Source: Morchella semilibera (taxonomy: Eukaryota; Ascomycota; Pezizomycetes; Pezizales; Morchellaceae). Taken from it: a DNA stretch of 64,000 nucleotides. Below are positions 1 through 9,931 of the stretch, in pieces. Location of the stretch: NCBI GenBank assembly GCA_009192285.1, contig WBVU01000003.1, positions 4,061,973 to 4,125,972 on the forward strand, in the 5' to 3' direction. Below the pieces are notes generated by a model. That model had not been told where the DNA came from and did no database searches. It saw only the letters and a list, made by a program, of their open reading frames with translations. Made by a program: the position numbers and the translations under genes. Positions within the stretch are counted from its first letter, which is position 1; every line of letters starts with the position of its first letter.

Positions 1-1229
1 GCATGAACAGCGCAGAAAAGAAAAAGCCAAAGGCAAAAACAAAAAAAACAAATGCCAGAAAGAGCTGTTGCCTGGTAGTCACGAACATGCTAAAAAAGGG
101 CGGAAACATCGGGAATCTCGTGGTTTTGGGGATATTACAATGTATTAATATCGATTCCCCGGCCCGGCTATGCAGAATACACATGCGCAACACCAAACAC
201 GGTGCCGAAGCTGTCGTAATTTCAACTTTACTGAGACAGATAACCCTCCCGCTCAGAACGCCGGGAAATGCGGACCTTTGTCTGACTGAGTAAGCAACCA
301 CATGGCCTATTTCCGCTCCAGTCCGGCCTACATAGCGCAGCTCCAGCTCTAAGCTTGTTATTGTTATATACATTGGCTACCTATAACAAACTAACCGCGA
401 CTGAACTGCCGCAAGATTTGGTGAGAGGCGGTAGTTAGATCTGTTCCACGCGACGGAGGGGTTCGATCTCAACGTCGTCCTTAACTCCGCAAAACAGTGG
501 TAAACCAGCGGTTGGGTGAAGACATGAAAGAGGACCAAAAAAAAAAAAAAAAAAAAACCGGGGTAACCCCACAAACAAGCACTCGGTCTGAATCTTAGGG
601 GGGCCAGCCGATCTGATCGTCTTTCCCACCGTACCCAGCATATGCAGTAGGCCCGGGGCTTGGATAAGTAAAGGAGCATGTGTACCGCCGAGGTAGGTAC
701 TCTGGATACTAGCTCTCTTGCCTACATACATGTACCTTATTCCTACGGATGAGAACCGAAGATTGCCGGGGGAGGAAGAGGGGCGGGGGCGGGGCGGGGG
801 GCAGGGCAGAAAACCACAAGCTAGGGGATGATCAACGTCTTTCTTAATGAGATATGGACATGGTGGTTTATTTCCCCCTAGGGTTAGGGCTTCATAAATA
901 CTCACTCGCCCCGAAATTTTTGAGACAGATCATTGTGTTGTCTCCGCCGTGAGACCTTTGACCTGGTCCTGGCCCTCCCAACATATCTTGGTACCTATGT
1001 ATGTACTCTATCTCAACGACCATCTTACTGGCACATTCAAAGGTCTCATTCATCTCACGTACGTACATGGTAATGTATCTCCTCTCCACACACCGCATTC
1101 CTGAGTACACGAGCGCCGTGACTAATTATAAGTGGTCTAGCTGAGTACATGTACCTACTCAACACCAAAGTACCCCGCGTGACCCCACGTCCCAGAACCT
1201 AAACCTAAAATAATTACATGTACCTAGGG
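1..1229. other. Gene-poor stretch with TACATGTA-type palindromes
   Basis: No convincing gene is seen; the open frames are short, low in complexity and lack recognisable motifs. There is a run of 21 A at 537-557. Palindromic words built on TACATGTA or GTACGTAC recur near 727, 996, 1060, 1147 and 1216. A single N at 1230 marks an assembly ambiguity exactly at the left edge of the telomere-like array, so the junction may not be contiguous in the genome. Confidence 0.5.
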
Positions 1230-1230
1230 N

Positions 1231-1410
1231 ACCCTAACTAACCCTAACTAACCCTAACTAACCCTAACTAACCCTAACTAACCCTAACTAACCCTAACTA
1301 ACCCTAACTAACCCTAACTAACCCTAACTAACCCTAACTAACCCTAACTAACCCTAACTAACCCCTAGCTAACCCTAACTAACCCTAACTAACCCTAACT
1401 TGATCACTAA
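1231..1410. repeat. Telomere-like decamer tandem array
   Basis: About 17 head-to-tail copies of a 10-bp unit, ACCCTAACTA on the plus strand (TTAGTTAGGG on the other). Thirteen are perfect to 1360, followed by one 11-bp variant and four more units. Degenerate CCCTAACAAA units trail to about 1432. Each unit contains the common fungal telomere hexamer TTAGGG plus TTAG. The array is either interstitial or a scaffold-end telomere joined across the N at 1230. Confidence 0.9.
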
Positions 1411-2145
1411 CCCTAACAAACCCTAACAAACTCCTGTGACCAACAAACCTGAGACAATGCCTTAAGGAGACCATGCAACAGCTCTCGCAGAGGACGGAGT
1501 AGCGATTTCCTGCTGGATGAAGATGATAAAACCGGTGTAGGCCAGGCCGGAGTATACCTGGTAGCGGGCGAGATCTCACCAGGCGAATTCCACCCCAGGA
1601 GGGGCTGGGATAGGGAGAGCGACCATTGATTCCGTTGAAAGTGAGATATCATTTGATGTAGATGATGCAGCAGCCCTAGTAGAAGATCTTTTTCAAGTTT
1701 GGCTACCCCTCCTGCCTCCACCTTTAATGAAGGTGTGACGAGGTTAGTGGATATCGATATGTTCGCAGGTGTAAGGGATAGCTTAACGCATTGGTTATCT
1801 TGTTCCTGTGTCGAGGAGATTGATTTTTGAGATCAATTGATGAATAAGGTTGATTCACCTCTCTGAAGGGGTGCATGGCGGGCCCAGAACCATCCTTGCC
1901 GTTCTCATTCCCGTTCCGCCCATCCAGTGAATCCGGAAAGTCAAAAGGCTCAGGGCGCTCCTCGCTCAGAGCTTGCGTTACTGGCTCCGACGGAAGTGGA
2001 TAGCACGCCATTGATATCACAGGTATTTGATGATAGTTGATCGTAGGAGGTGAGCAGGAAGAGAAGGGATATGAGCGATGATTCACACTCAAGCAAATTA
2101 TTAGGGTGATACCCCCCCGCCCTGTGGCTCTGCTCCCGCCCTATG

Positions 2146-2201
2146 TACATGTATGCAGGTACACATTAAACTTACAGGAGTATTGTACCTGCATACATGT
2201 A
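2146..2201. repeat. Perfect inverted repeat (hairpin)
   Basis: An 18-bp arm, TACATGTATGCAGGTACA at 2146-2163, is repeated in reverse complement at 2184-2201 with a 20-base loop. It belongs to the same TACATGTA-rich sequence type seen in the first 1.2 kb. No element boundary or target duplication was found, so its origin is unknown. Confidence 0.75.
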
Positions 2202-2229
2202 AATGTATTTCTTTCGCTGGTGATTAAAT

Positions 2230-2362
2230 GCTACAAACTTTTCAGGGGCCACCCCCACCACCGTAACAACCATAAACCAGGTCTTAGAAGTATAGATGTT
2301 GTATTTGCGAGGTAATTCCTGAGTGGACGGTGCACTATGCGACCTCCTAAGATGTTGGCAGC
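2230..2362. repeat. Small dispersed inverted-repeat element, copy 1
   Basis: About 133 bp that is clearly homologous to 50288-50422 and partly to the stretch from 51231. The ends are imperfect inverted repeats (GCTGCCAAC-type left, GTTGGCAGC right). Similarity to the other copies extends about 20 bp further left (TTTCGCTGGTGA), so the true left end may lie there. No coding capacity; a MITE-like repeat. Confidence 0.65.
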
Positions 2363-2686
2363 TATACCAGCAAATGAGATATCTATATACCTATCTACCA
2401 CAAGAACCATAAAATGCAGTTGCCCAGGGCAAGGATAATTTGTATGGAGTGGCGATGATTTCTTCCCTGTTTCCGTCACTTGCATTTATGGTTCTTATGG
2501 TGGTAGACAACTACATGTACGATATAAATACTTGTATACACCACATCAGAACCCGAAACCGCTACTAAGCCAGGATCCTTTACCTACATATATATAAATT
2601 ATATACGTAAATGTACGGTATAAATAAACATAGCGAAATTTCTATCTATATATAGAGAAGAATTAAACCAGCGATAAGTAGGAAGA

Positions 2687-3207
2687 TATCACGGCCCAGC
2701 CCCGCGCGTCCCGCCTGCCGCCAAGGCAGCTTCGGAACAGGGTCCTTAGATAGGCCTTAGATAGGATCAGTCAATGGCAGAAGTATGGTACTCAGTTAGC
2801 AATGAGGTCCTGAAGTAGATTGTAAGCACTAAGGGCAGTTTTCGGGTTGGTATCGGGATTTGTATCGATATTAGGGATGGTGTTATAGGTGGGTTTCTGT
2901 GAGGATCTTTAGGATTCTTCGGGTTTAGTAATATGGGTTGCAAGCAGTGGAGCTGCCGGGGAGCACGGTTATCTATATAAAGTCCTCTGTTTCTTTATTT
3001 TTCTAGCTTCTCTATGCAATGTCTTCTTTCCGTTAAGTAACTACATACTTGGTCCTCTGGCCTGTCCATGAACCACCCCGTTCGGAGCCCCGTCTCCGAT
3101 CCCGTTCCTGAGCTTGAACTTGAACCTGAACCCGAATCTCTCCTGACCCCGGCATATCCTGAGTCCCCTCCGTCATCATTCTCGAATCCCAAACCCGCCC
3201 TATTAGA
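2687..3207 (+). mobile_element. Solo LTR, family A, degenerate
   Basis: It begins TATCACGG and ends CCCTATTAGA, matching the ends of LTR family A. Inside are the family's GCCAAGGC box, the TCTTCTTTCCGTTA box and the hexamer run of the CCTGAA type (3115-3135). It is more diverged than the other copies, and no 5-bp duplication is left (GAAGA on the left, TTCGC on the right). The 65-codon minus-strand frame here is a by-product of the hexamer run, not a gene. Confidence 0.75.
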
Positions 3208-4062
3208 TTCGCCTTAGTTGTGTACCTTGTCCCTCTTCGTTGCTTAGCCCTGTGATATTAACTCTAAGGATATCCCACTAGAAAGACTTATAATGCGCCA
3301 AAAAAGCATGATTTCGAAGAGTCTAAAAGCCACAATTTCATGCGCCAAAAAGGCATATGGATGCGAAGGGGTTGAAAAGCATGTTTCCAGGCGCAGGTGA
3401 AGCAATGCATATGCAGAATCATGGGTTATCACTCGCTCCAGGATAGTGCCATGGTGCATGCCTCCACTTGTAAGGTCGCGATTCACTGCGCCCGCCCGTG
3501 GTTGGCAGGGAAACATCTAGGCTCTGAAATGTCACCCAGGGCACCGAAGCAGGTGTAGAGGTAGTAAGCCATTTGGGTGTGCTGCCAATGGCTTCCAGAC
3601 TCTGGGGCGGAGTCAGGGCGAGTGTAGAGGCAGCGGGTAGTACGTGCGGCTAGGGTCTGTTTCGGATACTAACTAAATCACGAATAGATCAGAATGGAGA
3701 GATCTCATGTATCTATCAATATTCTTGCAATCACAAAATATCACTCGGTATCATTGCAAAATTAGACATTTAATTTTTGTTTAATTGCATGCTAAGTTAG
3801 GCATTTATCCCTTTGTCTGTGGATGTTTGTATGGGAGACCTATTATTTCATGAGAGATAACAAGTTAAAGCCACACCAAGTTTCCTTTTTCTGGGGGGCC
3901 AGCATTTTACTGATATACACTAAGGAATAACACATTGGGGCTACACAGGGTCCGGCCCCGGCGGGGGTCGTCACGTCTTAAGTCTGTTTTTTTACGCTCA
4001 ATGAATCCTCTGAGGATAGTAAATAAGTTCCGTATCAATAAATCCGCAAAAAGTAAGTTAAC
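3208..4062. other. Intergenic, nothing recognised
   Basis: AT-richer spacer between an LTR remnant and the 3' end of the MYND gene. Open frames here are short and without motifs. No RNA gene or terminal inverted repeats were seen. Confidence 0.4.
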
Positions 4063-4085
4063 ATGGAACTAAATAAAACATCATA

Positions 4086-4748
4086 TTATGATGATCCGCC
4101 TACCAAAAAGTCAAAAATATTGAAATTACCCATCATCTTCTTGTATCTCGCGGTCAAAATCATCTCGTATTTAAGAAACTGCACGGCATCCCTCAAATCA
4201 TCCAGTTCCATGTCCATATGCTCGTCCTCAGCATCACTACCTCCGTTTGCCTTTTTCTTGCTGATTATAACAGGTCCATTCAGATCGTTCTCCACTCCCA
4301 GACCCATAAACTTCCGTAGCGATAGGTTTGGTGGTGTACCGTCATTGGACAAGCTCAAATGTGAGGTAAGATGTAAAGCCAGCTGCCCGTGTACTAACTC
4401 TCTCTCTTTGTTTTCGATCCCAGCTCGAGTTAAAGTCGTGGTATTTCCATTGCCCAGTAACGCATCTACAGTTGGTACCGTAACTTCCGATTCTTGCTGA
4501 TCCCAACGACGACGCTCAAATGATACCTCAAGGAACCGGGCCCCCTCTTCGTCGACCGGGAAAAAAAGCGCACGGTACGATTTCACCGTCGGGTTTTTCG
4601 CCGGAAATGCATCCGCACCGCAAAATACCTTATGTGTCTTCCAATCATCCCTCTGACAACCCGGACCGCAATACCTCACCTGTTTGCAGCGCCCGCACAG
4701 ATCCGTTGCAGGTCTCCAGCAAACGGTACACGTATAATCAGACCCCAT
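4086..4748 (-). CDS. MYND-type zinc-finger protein
   Basis: A 220-aa single-exon protein. The N-terminus carries a complete MYND zinc finger: Cys7, Cys10, Cys18, Cys21, Cys27, Cys31, His39 and Cys43, the C6HC pattern that binds two zinc ions. MYND domains generally mediate protein-protein contacts, often with proline-rich partners in transcription or chromatin factors. The remaining 175 residues have no domain I recognise; there is an acidic stretch rich in Asp, Glu and Met near residues 170-185 and a short hydrophobic C-terminus. The methionine at 4748 is chosen because it lies six residues before the first zinc ligand. No SET domain is present, so it is not a SMYD methyltransferase. The partner and cellular role are unknown. 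Confidence 0.85.
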   Translation of the reverse strand: MGSDYTCTVCWRPATDLCGRCKQVRYCGPGCQRDDWKTHKVFCGADAFPAKNPTVKSYRALFFPVDEEGARFLEVSFERRRWDQQESEVTVPTVDALLGNGNTTTLTRAGIENKERELVHGQLALHLTSHLSLSNDGTPPNLSLRKFMGLGVENDLNGPVIISKKKANGGSDAEDEHMDMELDDLRDAVQFLKYEMILTARYKKMMGNFNIFDFLVGGSS

Positions 4749-5385
4749 GCCTTGAAACTACGGACAAAGTGTGCACCATCCACGTCAGTACATACTTCAC
4801 ATACGCCAACGCACATCTCCAACCATCCAGAATCAAAACTTACCAAGCTATATAATCGCTCTCGCTCCGTATCAAAATCTCCGTACCTAATCAGTTCACT
4901 GTATCGTTTCAGTTCTATGCTCCTAACCGCTTTGCTGAGTCGACTGGTTGAACGGCCTGGCTTTGTCCAAGTGCGGGTGGGCATCCCCCCCCTTATAATC
5001 AATTTCTTGTATAGCTTGCGTCACACTCTATTACCCCGCCAGCTTGCAGCTTTCCGGCCTGATCCTTGCATATGTCTCACATCTACTTTATGGTGGACAT
5101 GTCGCTATTTCACTTTTAGCCATCCAGATGAGCGTGTCCCTTAGAGTGCTGACGCCCCAGAAGAGGCAAATTTTGTGTGGTTTTACTAACAGGACCAGTT
5201 ATCTCCCTTACCAAATAATAGATCTTCCATATAAATTTAGTTCCTTTATTATGGGGGTCAGCATTGACCTAAATTGCAACGAGACAGTTAAATTCTTTCT
5301 AGTAATCTTGATCGATATAAACAGCGCATAGGACCTAAATACATATACTGTCACGCATGCCATTTATCACATTTCTATAAAAGGT
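4749..5385. other. Upstream region of the MYND gene, no gene seen
   Basis: Several overlapping short frames occur on both strands but none shows a domain or a plausible exon structure. This probably includes the promoter and 5' leader of the minus-strand MYND gene. No clear TATA box was identified. Confidence 0.35.
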
Positions 5386-5388
5386 TTA

Positions 5389-5496
5389 GGGCCCGTTTGG
5401 CAACCAGACAAAATGGAGTTTCCAAGGATCCAGGCCTAACAAAAGGGTCGTTGAAACGGGTGAAAACTCCGTTTTAGCCTGTTTCCAAACAGGCCC
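5389..5496. mobile_element. PIF/Harbinger (Tourist-like) MITE
   Basis: A 108-bp element with terminal inverted repeats GGGCCCGTTTGG on the left and CCAAACAGGCCC on the right (one mismatch). It is flanked by a TTA trinucleotide on both sides (5386-5388 and 5497-5499). A TWA 3-bp duplication plus a GGGCCTGTTTGG-like terminus is the classic mark of Tourist-type MITEs mobilised by PIF/Harbinger transposases. No coding sequence. Confidence 0.8.
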
Positions 5497-6028
5497 TTAA
5501 GTGTCTTGAGTTGGAATTCTATCGGATGCCACTGGCATCAATTGCATCTGACGCTGTAGAGCACTCATCAGGCAGCCAACGATTTGTAAGCGAGACGCGG
5601 CTATAGGCTGGCGCGCCTTGGGATCTTGGCGGCTGGGCAATCACGTGGTGCTCTTGGCGGGGCTACATATAGACGAGCTTAGTTCCTCTCTTTTGTTCAC
5701 CATCAATGTCACGCTCATCGCTACAGTAGTTCAAGAACTGGTGGGTAGTGAAATAGTTAGTGAAAGCCTTTATCTACACATAAACCCCTCCTTTTACGAA
5801 CCAAAGCCTACAACGTCTACCAAATGAATTATTAATATTCCGAGCAGCCCTAATTTAATAGAGACTTTTAGCCACGGGTGTAACAAAAAATTGTTAATTC
5901 CCGAGACTATGCTGCATGTGTTTGCCTGTTGGCGTGCATAAGGGTCCACAAGTACTACGGTAGGGGTAAGTCTGTAGACAGTGGTCGTAGTACTCTGAGA
6001 AGGAAATCATAGGCATAAGGATTGAATA

Positions 6029-6187
6029 GAGAGTTTTAGCTACACGGGTTGGACAGAAAGTCGAGCACTTGGACAGAAAGTCCTGCATCTCTTATTGGCT
6101 AAATCCTTGTAAGTCTTTGCCTAAAACAGCTAGAATTTCTGTCCAACCTGTCCGACTTTATGTTCAATTGGCGTAGCTAAAACTCTC
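6029..6187. mobile_element. Tc1/mariner-type MITE with TA duplication
   Basis: A 159-bp element with perfect 15-bp terminal inverted repeats, GAGAGTTTTAGCTAC and GTAGCTAAAACTCTC, flanked by TA on both sides. Inside, GGTTGGACAGAAAGTC on the left is mirrored on the right. A fragment resembling one end lies at about 5861-5890 (AGAGACTTTTAGCCAC). The TA duplication points to mobilisation by a Tc1/mariner transposase. Confidence 0.8.
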
Positions 6188-6218
6188 TAATCTCCATGCG
6201 TACCTTCAAGTCTTGTAG

Positions 6219-6686
6219 TTGAAAATATTATATCACATCTTACCTGCATTCAACTTGGGAATGGCTAAAAGACTCTATTGTACTGATAAGATCGGCTTAT
6301 CAGATCTGCGCTACCAGTGTATGAGTCAGGGTCTTGGCGGAGAAGCACTCGATGATCCCCGGGTCCCCCGTCATCGCTTGTTTACGTTACGATACTTGCA
6401 ACCACATCGCTGCCCACCCCACTCCCCTCCTCTTCTCCACCTAATGGCCCAACATGTTGACCGCTATTTCAACGTCACAAATCGAAGTCGATGGAGTGTG
6501 GAAGGATTCTTTCGATACCCCGACAACGCGAAACTCCTTGAGGAGCACAATAGGGATTATCTGATGAATAAGTGGGTACAGGGTTTAAGGTCGGTCGCGA
6601 ATGACGATGGGAGGTGTTTACAGGATCGGGAAACGGCAAAGAAGCAGTTAAACAAGTTTAAGGTCTGTTCCAACATGCCCCACTGA
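6219..6686 (+). CDS. Possible coding region, unrecognised
   Basis: A 155-codon frame with no domain I can name. The C-terminal 65 residues have the balanced composition of a real protein, while the first half is proline- and histidine-rich and less convincing. It could be an upstream exon of the gene at 7182-8768, since AAG followed by GTCTGT near 6662 could serve as a weak donor, but an intron of about 500 bases would be long for this genome. Treat it as a low-confidence exon candidate. Confidence 0.25.
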   Translation: MKILYHILPAFNLGMAKRLYCTDKIGLSDLRYQCMSQGLGGEALDDPRVPRHRLFTLRYLQPHRCPPHSPPLLHLMAQHVDRYFNVTNRSRWSVEGFFRYPDNAKLLEEHNRDYLMNKWVQGLRSVANDDGRCLQDRETAKKQLNKFKVCSNMPH

Positions 6687-6896
6687 TTTGAACTAGGCCA
6701 CCGACTTGGGTGATCTATTGTTGAAAGGCGGCTTGCACCTCTCGTCATGTCGAGGCACCTTTGCCGATCCAGGAGATACCCCACTGGATCATTAGGCAAA
6801 CAGTTAATTGCGCTCAGGACATTTGTACAGACGCAGCGCGACCTAGTAGCTAGATCACCCACGCTCGGCGTATTTTCTGGCCTCTCACCACCCCGC

Positions 6897-7034
6897 GGCA
6901 CTGGTGGCCTGCGTGGTCTGTCAGTTGTTCAAGGTTTATGAATCCACACACATTGGAACCCTCCAGCGGATCCGGTGGGGGTATCACCGGGGCACTGATG
7001 GCCTGAGTGGTCGGTCTGTTGTTCAAGGCTGGTT
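6897..7034. repeat. Imperfect direct duplication
   Basis: Two copies of a block about 42 bp long, near 6897-6938 and 6991-7032. They share GGCACTG, TGGCCTG, GTGGTC and GTTGTTCAAGG in the same order, about 94 bp apart. No coding function is apparent. Confidence 0.5.
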
Positions 7035-7181
7035 GTCCTTCCATGTGTGTGCTCATATAACCTTCCCGGGGTGGTGTCTGGGCCTAGGTGATCACATAAC
7101 CTCTCCCCCACCGGGGCGCAGTTGGCTATCGCGCCCCTTGTGCCCGCGGTGGGCCGTGCAACTACGCTGACATTTTTTTAG

Positions 7182-8768
7182 GGTGAAGACGGTCTTGTCG
7201 CTAGAACAATAGCCCCTCAAAATTCCTCGTCCTCCTCCTCCGGAACCTCCATTGTCATTCAGGGCAACCACAACGTCAGCTTCAATAATAATTCTATCGG
7301 CGCGCCACCGGAACCACTTTCCCGTCCTCCCAAACGTCGCCACCCCAAGAAGACAGAAGACACTCCTCCACCAGCTGGCTATCTTCTCGATTTCAAGCGC
7401 GCTTGGAAGAACATGGATAATTCCCAGAAATGGCGTCTCCCAGCTGACGACCTCGCGGAGGCTGATTTTGTGGAGGATATACTATACCGAAGGTTTTGTG
7501 ATCACACGGTCGAATGCGCGGCTCATTCATGGGTGATTGATACATCTGACCGACTAGTCAAGGAGTGTTTCAATTCTTCACAATGGGGGATCATTTCCGC
7601 GCTGATCCCAGCGCTACCAGTGGCGGACGCCTGGTTTCTGGACTCTATCACAACATACCGGGATGAAAGACTCAACCGCCCGGATCGACTTGTTGCCCAT
7701 ATACACGATACTCCGCTCTTTGCGCCTGGAGAGCGTGACCGTCTCACCGCCGACGAGCGCGAGGGAAAGATATGGCTTAGGGATTCGATGCGTGCCTGGT
7801 GCGAACTGCTATCCCGTTCAAGTTTCAACAGGAACCACCACGAGTCCTGGTACATCTCCAAGTTATGGGAGCCTATTTATAACCAATGCATGGAAACAAT
7901 CCCTGGTTCCTATATGAGTCGGTACGCCCCCCCCCCCCCTTCCCCGGTTTGAAACTGAATATATAATCCAACGAATAACCAGGGGTGAGTCAAAGTCTCA
8001 GGGTACCTGTGATAGAAGGAACTCGTATGATCTACACCGCAAGAAACGCAAGCTTGTCGGACACCTTTACGATGGAGTGCTTTCTATCAATGATCGCGAA
8101 TTTGGCGCATCCGAGCATGGAAAGAAGTTCTCATCTACTAGTGACCGCAAATGGGTTCATGATACACTAAAAGTTGTGAAAGTACTCCATGACATGTTGT
8201 ATAGGTTGCAGTCCTCTAGCGGAGTAGTCGGGTCAAAGGGTGCGGGTGTGCTACAGGTTCTCGGGGTAGTCACAGCAGGTAAGTATCGCTACTATCCAGA
8301 TCCACGCCCCGTGGTTATTTCCCTAACGATCATCAACACAGCTCGGCACTGCCAAAATTGGCGCATGTCACACGCAAAGGGGTCCATTTGCCTCTTGGTT
8401 GGCGACCAAGTGCGCGAGATCCCTAATAACTTTGAAAATACCACCCAATATTTCAAACTCCTGACTTTCTTGTGGCGCCTCAGGGTTAATATTCATGCCC
8501 TTTATCATCTCACACGTATGCTGACGAAAACGCCAAGTGTGTATTGAAATCTGGGAAAGAGACGTTGGATCCCACAACTTCCCTCACTCCCAGCGACCTG
8601 CGAGACCTTCTGATGAACGATTCCTCGGACCCCGCGGACCCCCAGATACCCAGATCTGCGAGGACTGATGACGACACCAACAACAATACTTCGGAACCCG
8701 AAGAACAGGGACGAGACCAACGCACCCCAACAGATCAAATGAGTGGCAAATTCGATGAAATCAACTGA
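7182..8768 (+). CDS. Four-exon conserved fungal protein, unknown function
   Basis: Exons 7182-7921, 7983-8278, 8342-8484 and 8538-8768 join in frame across GT-AG introns of 61, 63 and 53 bases, giving about 469 residues. The N-terminus is incomplete: the first exon opens after a T-rich acceptor ending at 7181, and no in-frame ATG lies upstream before a stop. Near its start is a Ser run followed by an Asn-rich segment, then a charged Lys/Arg-rich stretch. The central part (LWEPIYNQC, then after intron 1 KLVGHLYDGVL, REFGASEHGKKF and VKVLHDMLYRL) and the later QVVG-like block resemble, from memory and unverified, uncharacterised protein families expanded in Mortierella- and Rhizophagus-type fungi. 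The C-terminal exon is acidic and low in complexity. Conservation of the frame across three introns argues for a real, once-functional gene. The function is unknown. Confidence 0.7.
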
Positions 8769-8894
8769 TCCTGAATTGAGGGGAAGCTGGGGGGGTATTG
8801 GGCGGGTTTTTTCGGGGCGTGAAAAGTCTTTCTGGGATGTACTTGACGAAATCATTCTTGATTCTATGTACAAGATGCGCACCCATAGTCTAGT

Positions 8895-8970
8895 ACGAAA
8901 TTAAAGGTCTTTGAATTCCACGTAAATCTTCCATGCACGAAATTAAAGGTCTTCGGGTTCTACGTAGAGG
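8895..8970. repeat. Two-copy direct repeat
   Basis: ACGAAATTAAAGGTCT occurs at 8895 and 8937, a 42-bp period, and each copy is followed by TTC.ACGTA. It lies about 130 bp beyond the stop codon of the four-exon gene. No known function. Confidence 0.5.
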
Positions 8971-9931
8971 GTAGCAAGCTGATTGGCCGAGATAATAGAA
9001 CCCTATAAAGCAATCAGTCACCCGCCAAATTTGACTCTGGTGGTGGACAGAGCCTCCTGGTACCGCCCGTTTCGAGCTCACCCTGCCCTTTCCTACCTGA
9101 TGGAACACTAGCTCAGTTGTACCATACGTAGGTCGACGAAATCTATCAGGTTGCCGGCTAGAGAAGGTTGGCTTCTGAACTATAGCCACGCTTGCCCTAT
9201 ATGCCAAGCTTCCGACACCTGGGGCCGCTACCTAAATATAGGTTATGGTGCACCCCGGAACGACAGATTGGTGGCTTCGGGTATTTTTGGCTGAGATGGC
9301 GCCTGGAGAGACGTGCTTGCATGAACCAAGCTGCCGGAATTTCTCTCGTATGTTGTTTTCGCTCCCGGCGGCGTCGTGTTTCGCCCCAGGTGTCACCCGA
9401 CATACGTATAGTAGGGGGCGGTTGCAGTCGAGATCGCAAATAATGGGGGATACACGTGGAGGACTTGCACAGTCGGAGTCGCGGCGGTGTGAATACGTCG
9501 GTTTAAGTGCTAAATGTCTTTAACACTAGAGCTTATGAATATGTTAACGTCATCTCCTTAGTTCTGGATTTAATAACAGTGATATAATAACTCCATCGGT
9601 TCCCACTCCTCGCTCCTCCCTACCCCTCCTTGGCCCCACCAGTAGAATAGTTAGCACACGAGATAAATCAAAATATCTCAAGTCTCATTCCAGCAGATGG
9701 AATATCCCCCTGGGACGCAACGCGTCGATTCATGGATCAATCACTCGGAGCATCACCCTTTCTTCACATCGATATGACTGTGACAACTAGTAGGATACAA
9801 TTTAATACTCTTGCCAGTATCGGGTTCCGGAATAATAATTTATGTAGGGTCTATTTAGTATGGAATCATGGGGGGTGGAAATAGAATCCCATTGACCGCA
9901 CATAGTATCTAAGGGCTCAAACTCACACTGG
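8971..9931. other. Intergenic, nothing recognised
   Basis: Frames on both strands around 9190-9520 overlap each other and have arginine-rich, low-information composition. No splice pattern or domain supports a gene. Confidence 0.4.

Noticed and set aside
440-475. tRNA T-loop-like GGGGTTCGATCTC
   Set aside because: No matching acceptor, D-arm or anticodon arm could be placed upstream at the right spacing.
435-905. 156-codon and overlapping 100-codon minus-strand frames
   Set aside because: They translate the poly-A run as a Phe run and the G-rich stretch as Pro/Arg, overlap each other and have no motif.
1413-2092. Minus-strand frames of 64-122 codons next to the decamer array
   Set aside because: Overlapping frames with no domain, no splice structure and no second copy for comparison.
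5618-5827. 69-codon frame between two MITEs
   Set aside because: Short, no motif, and no supporting splice or homology signal.
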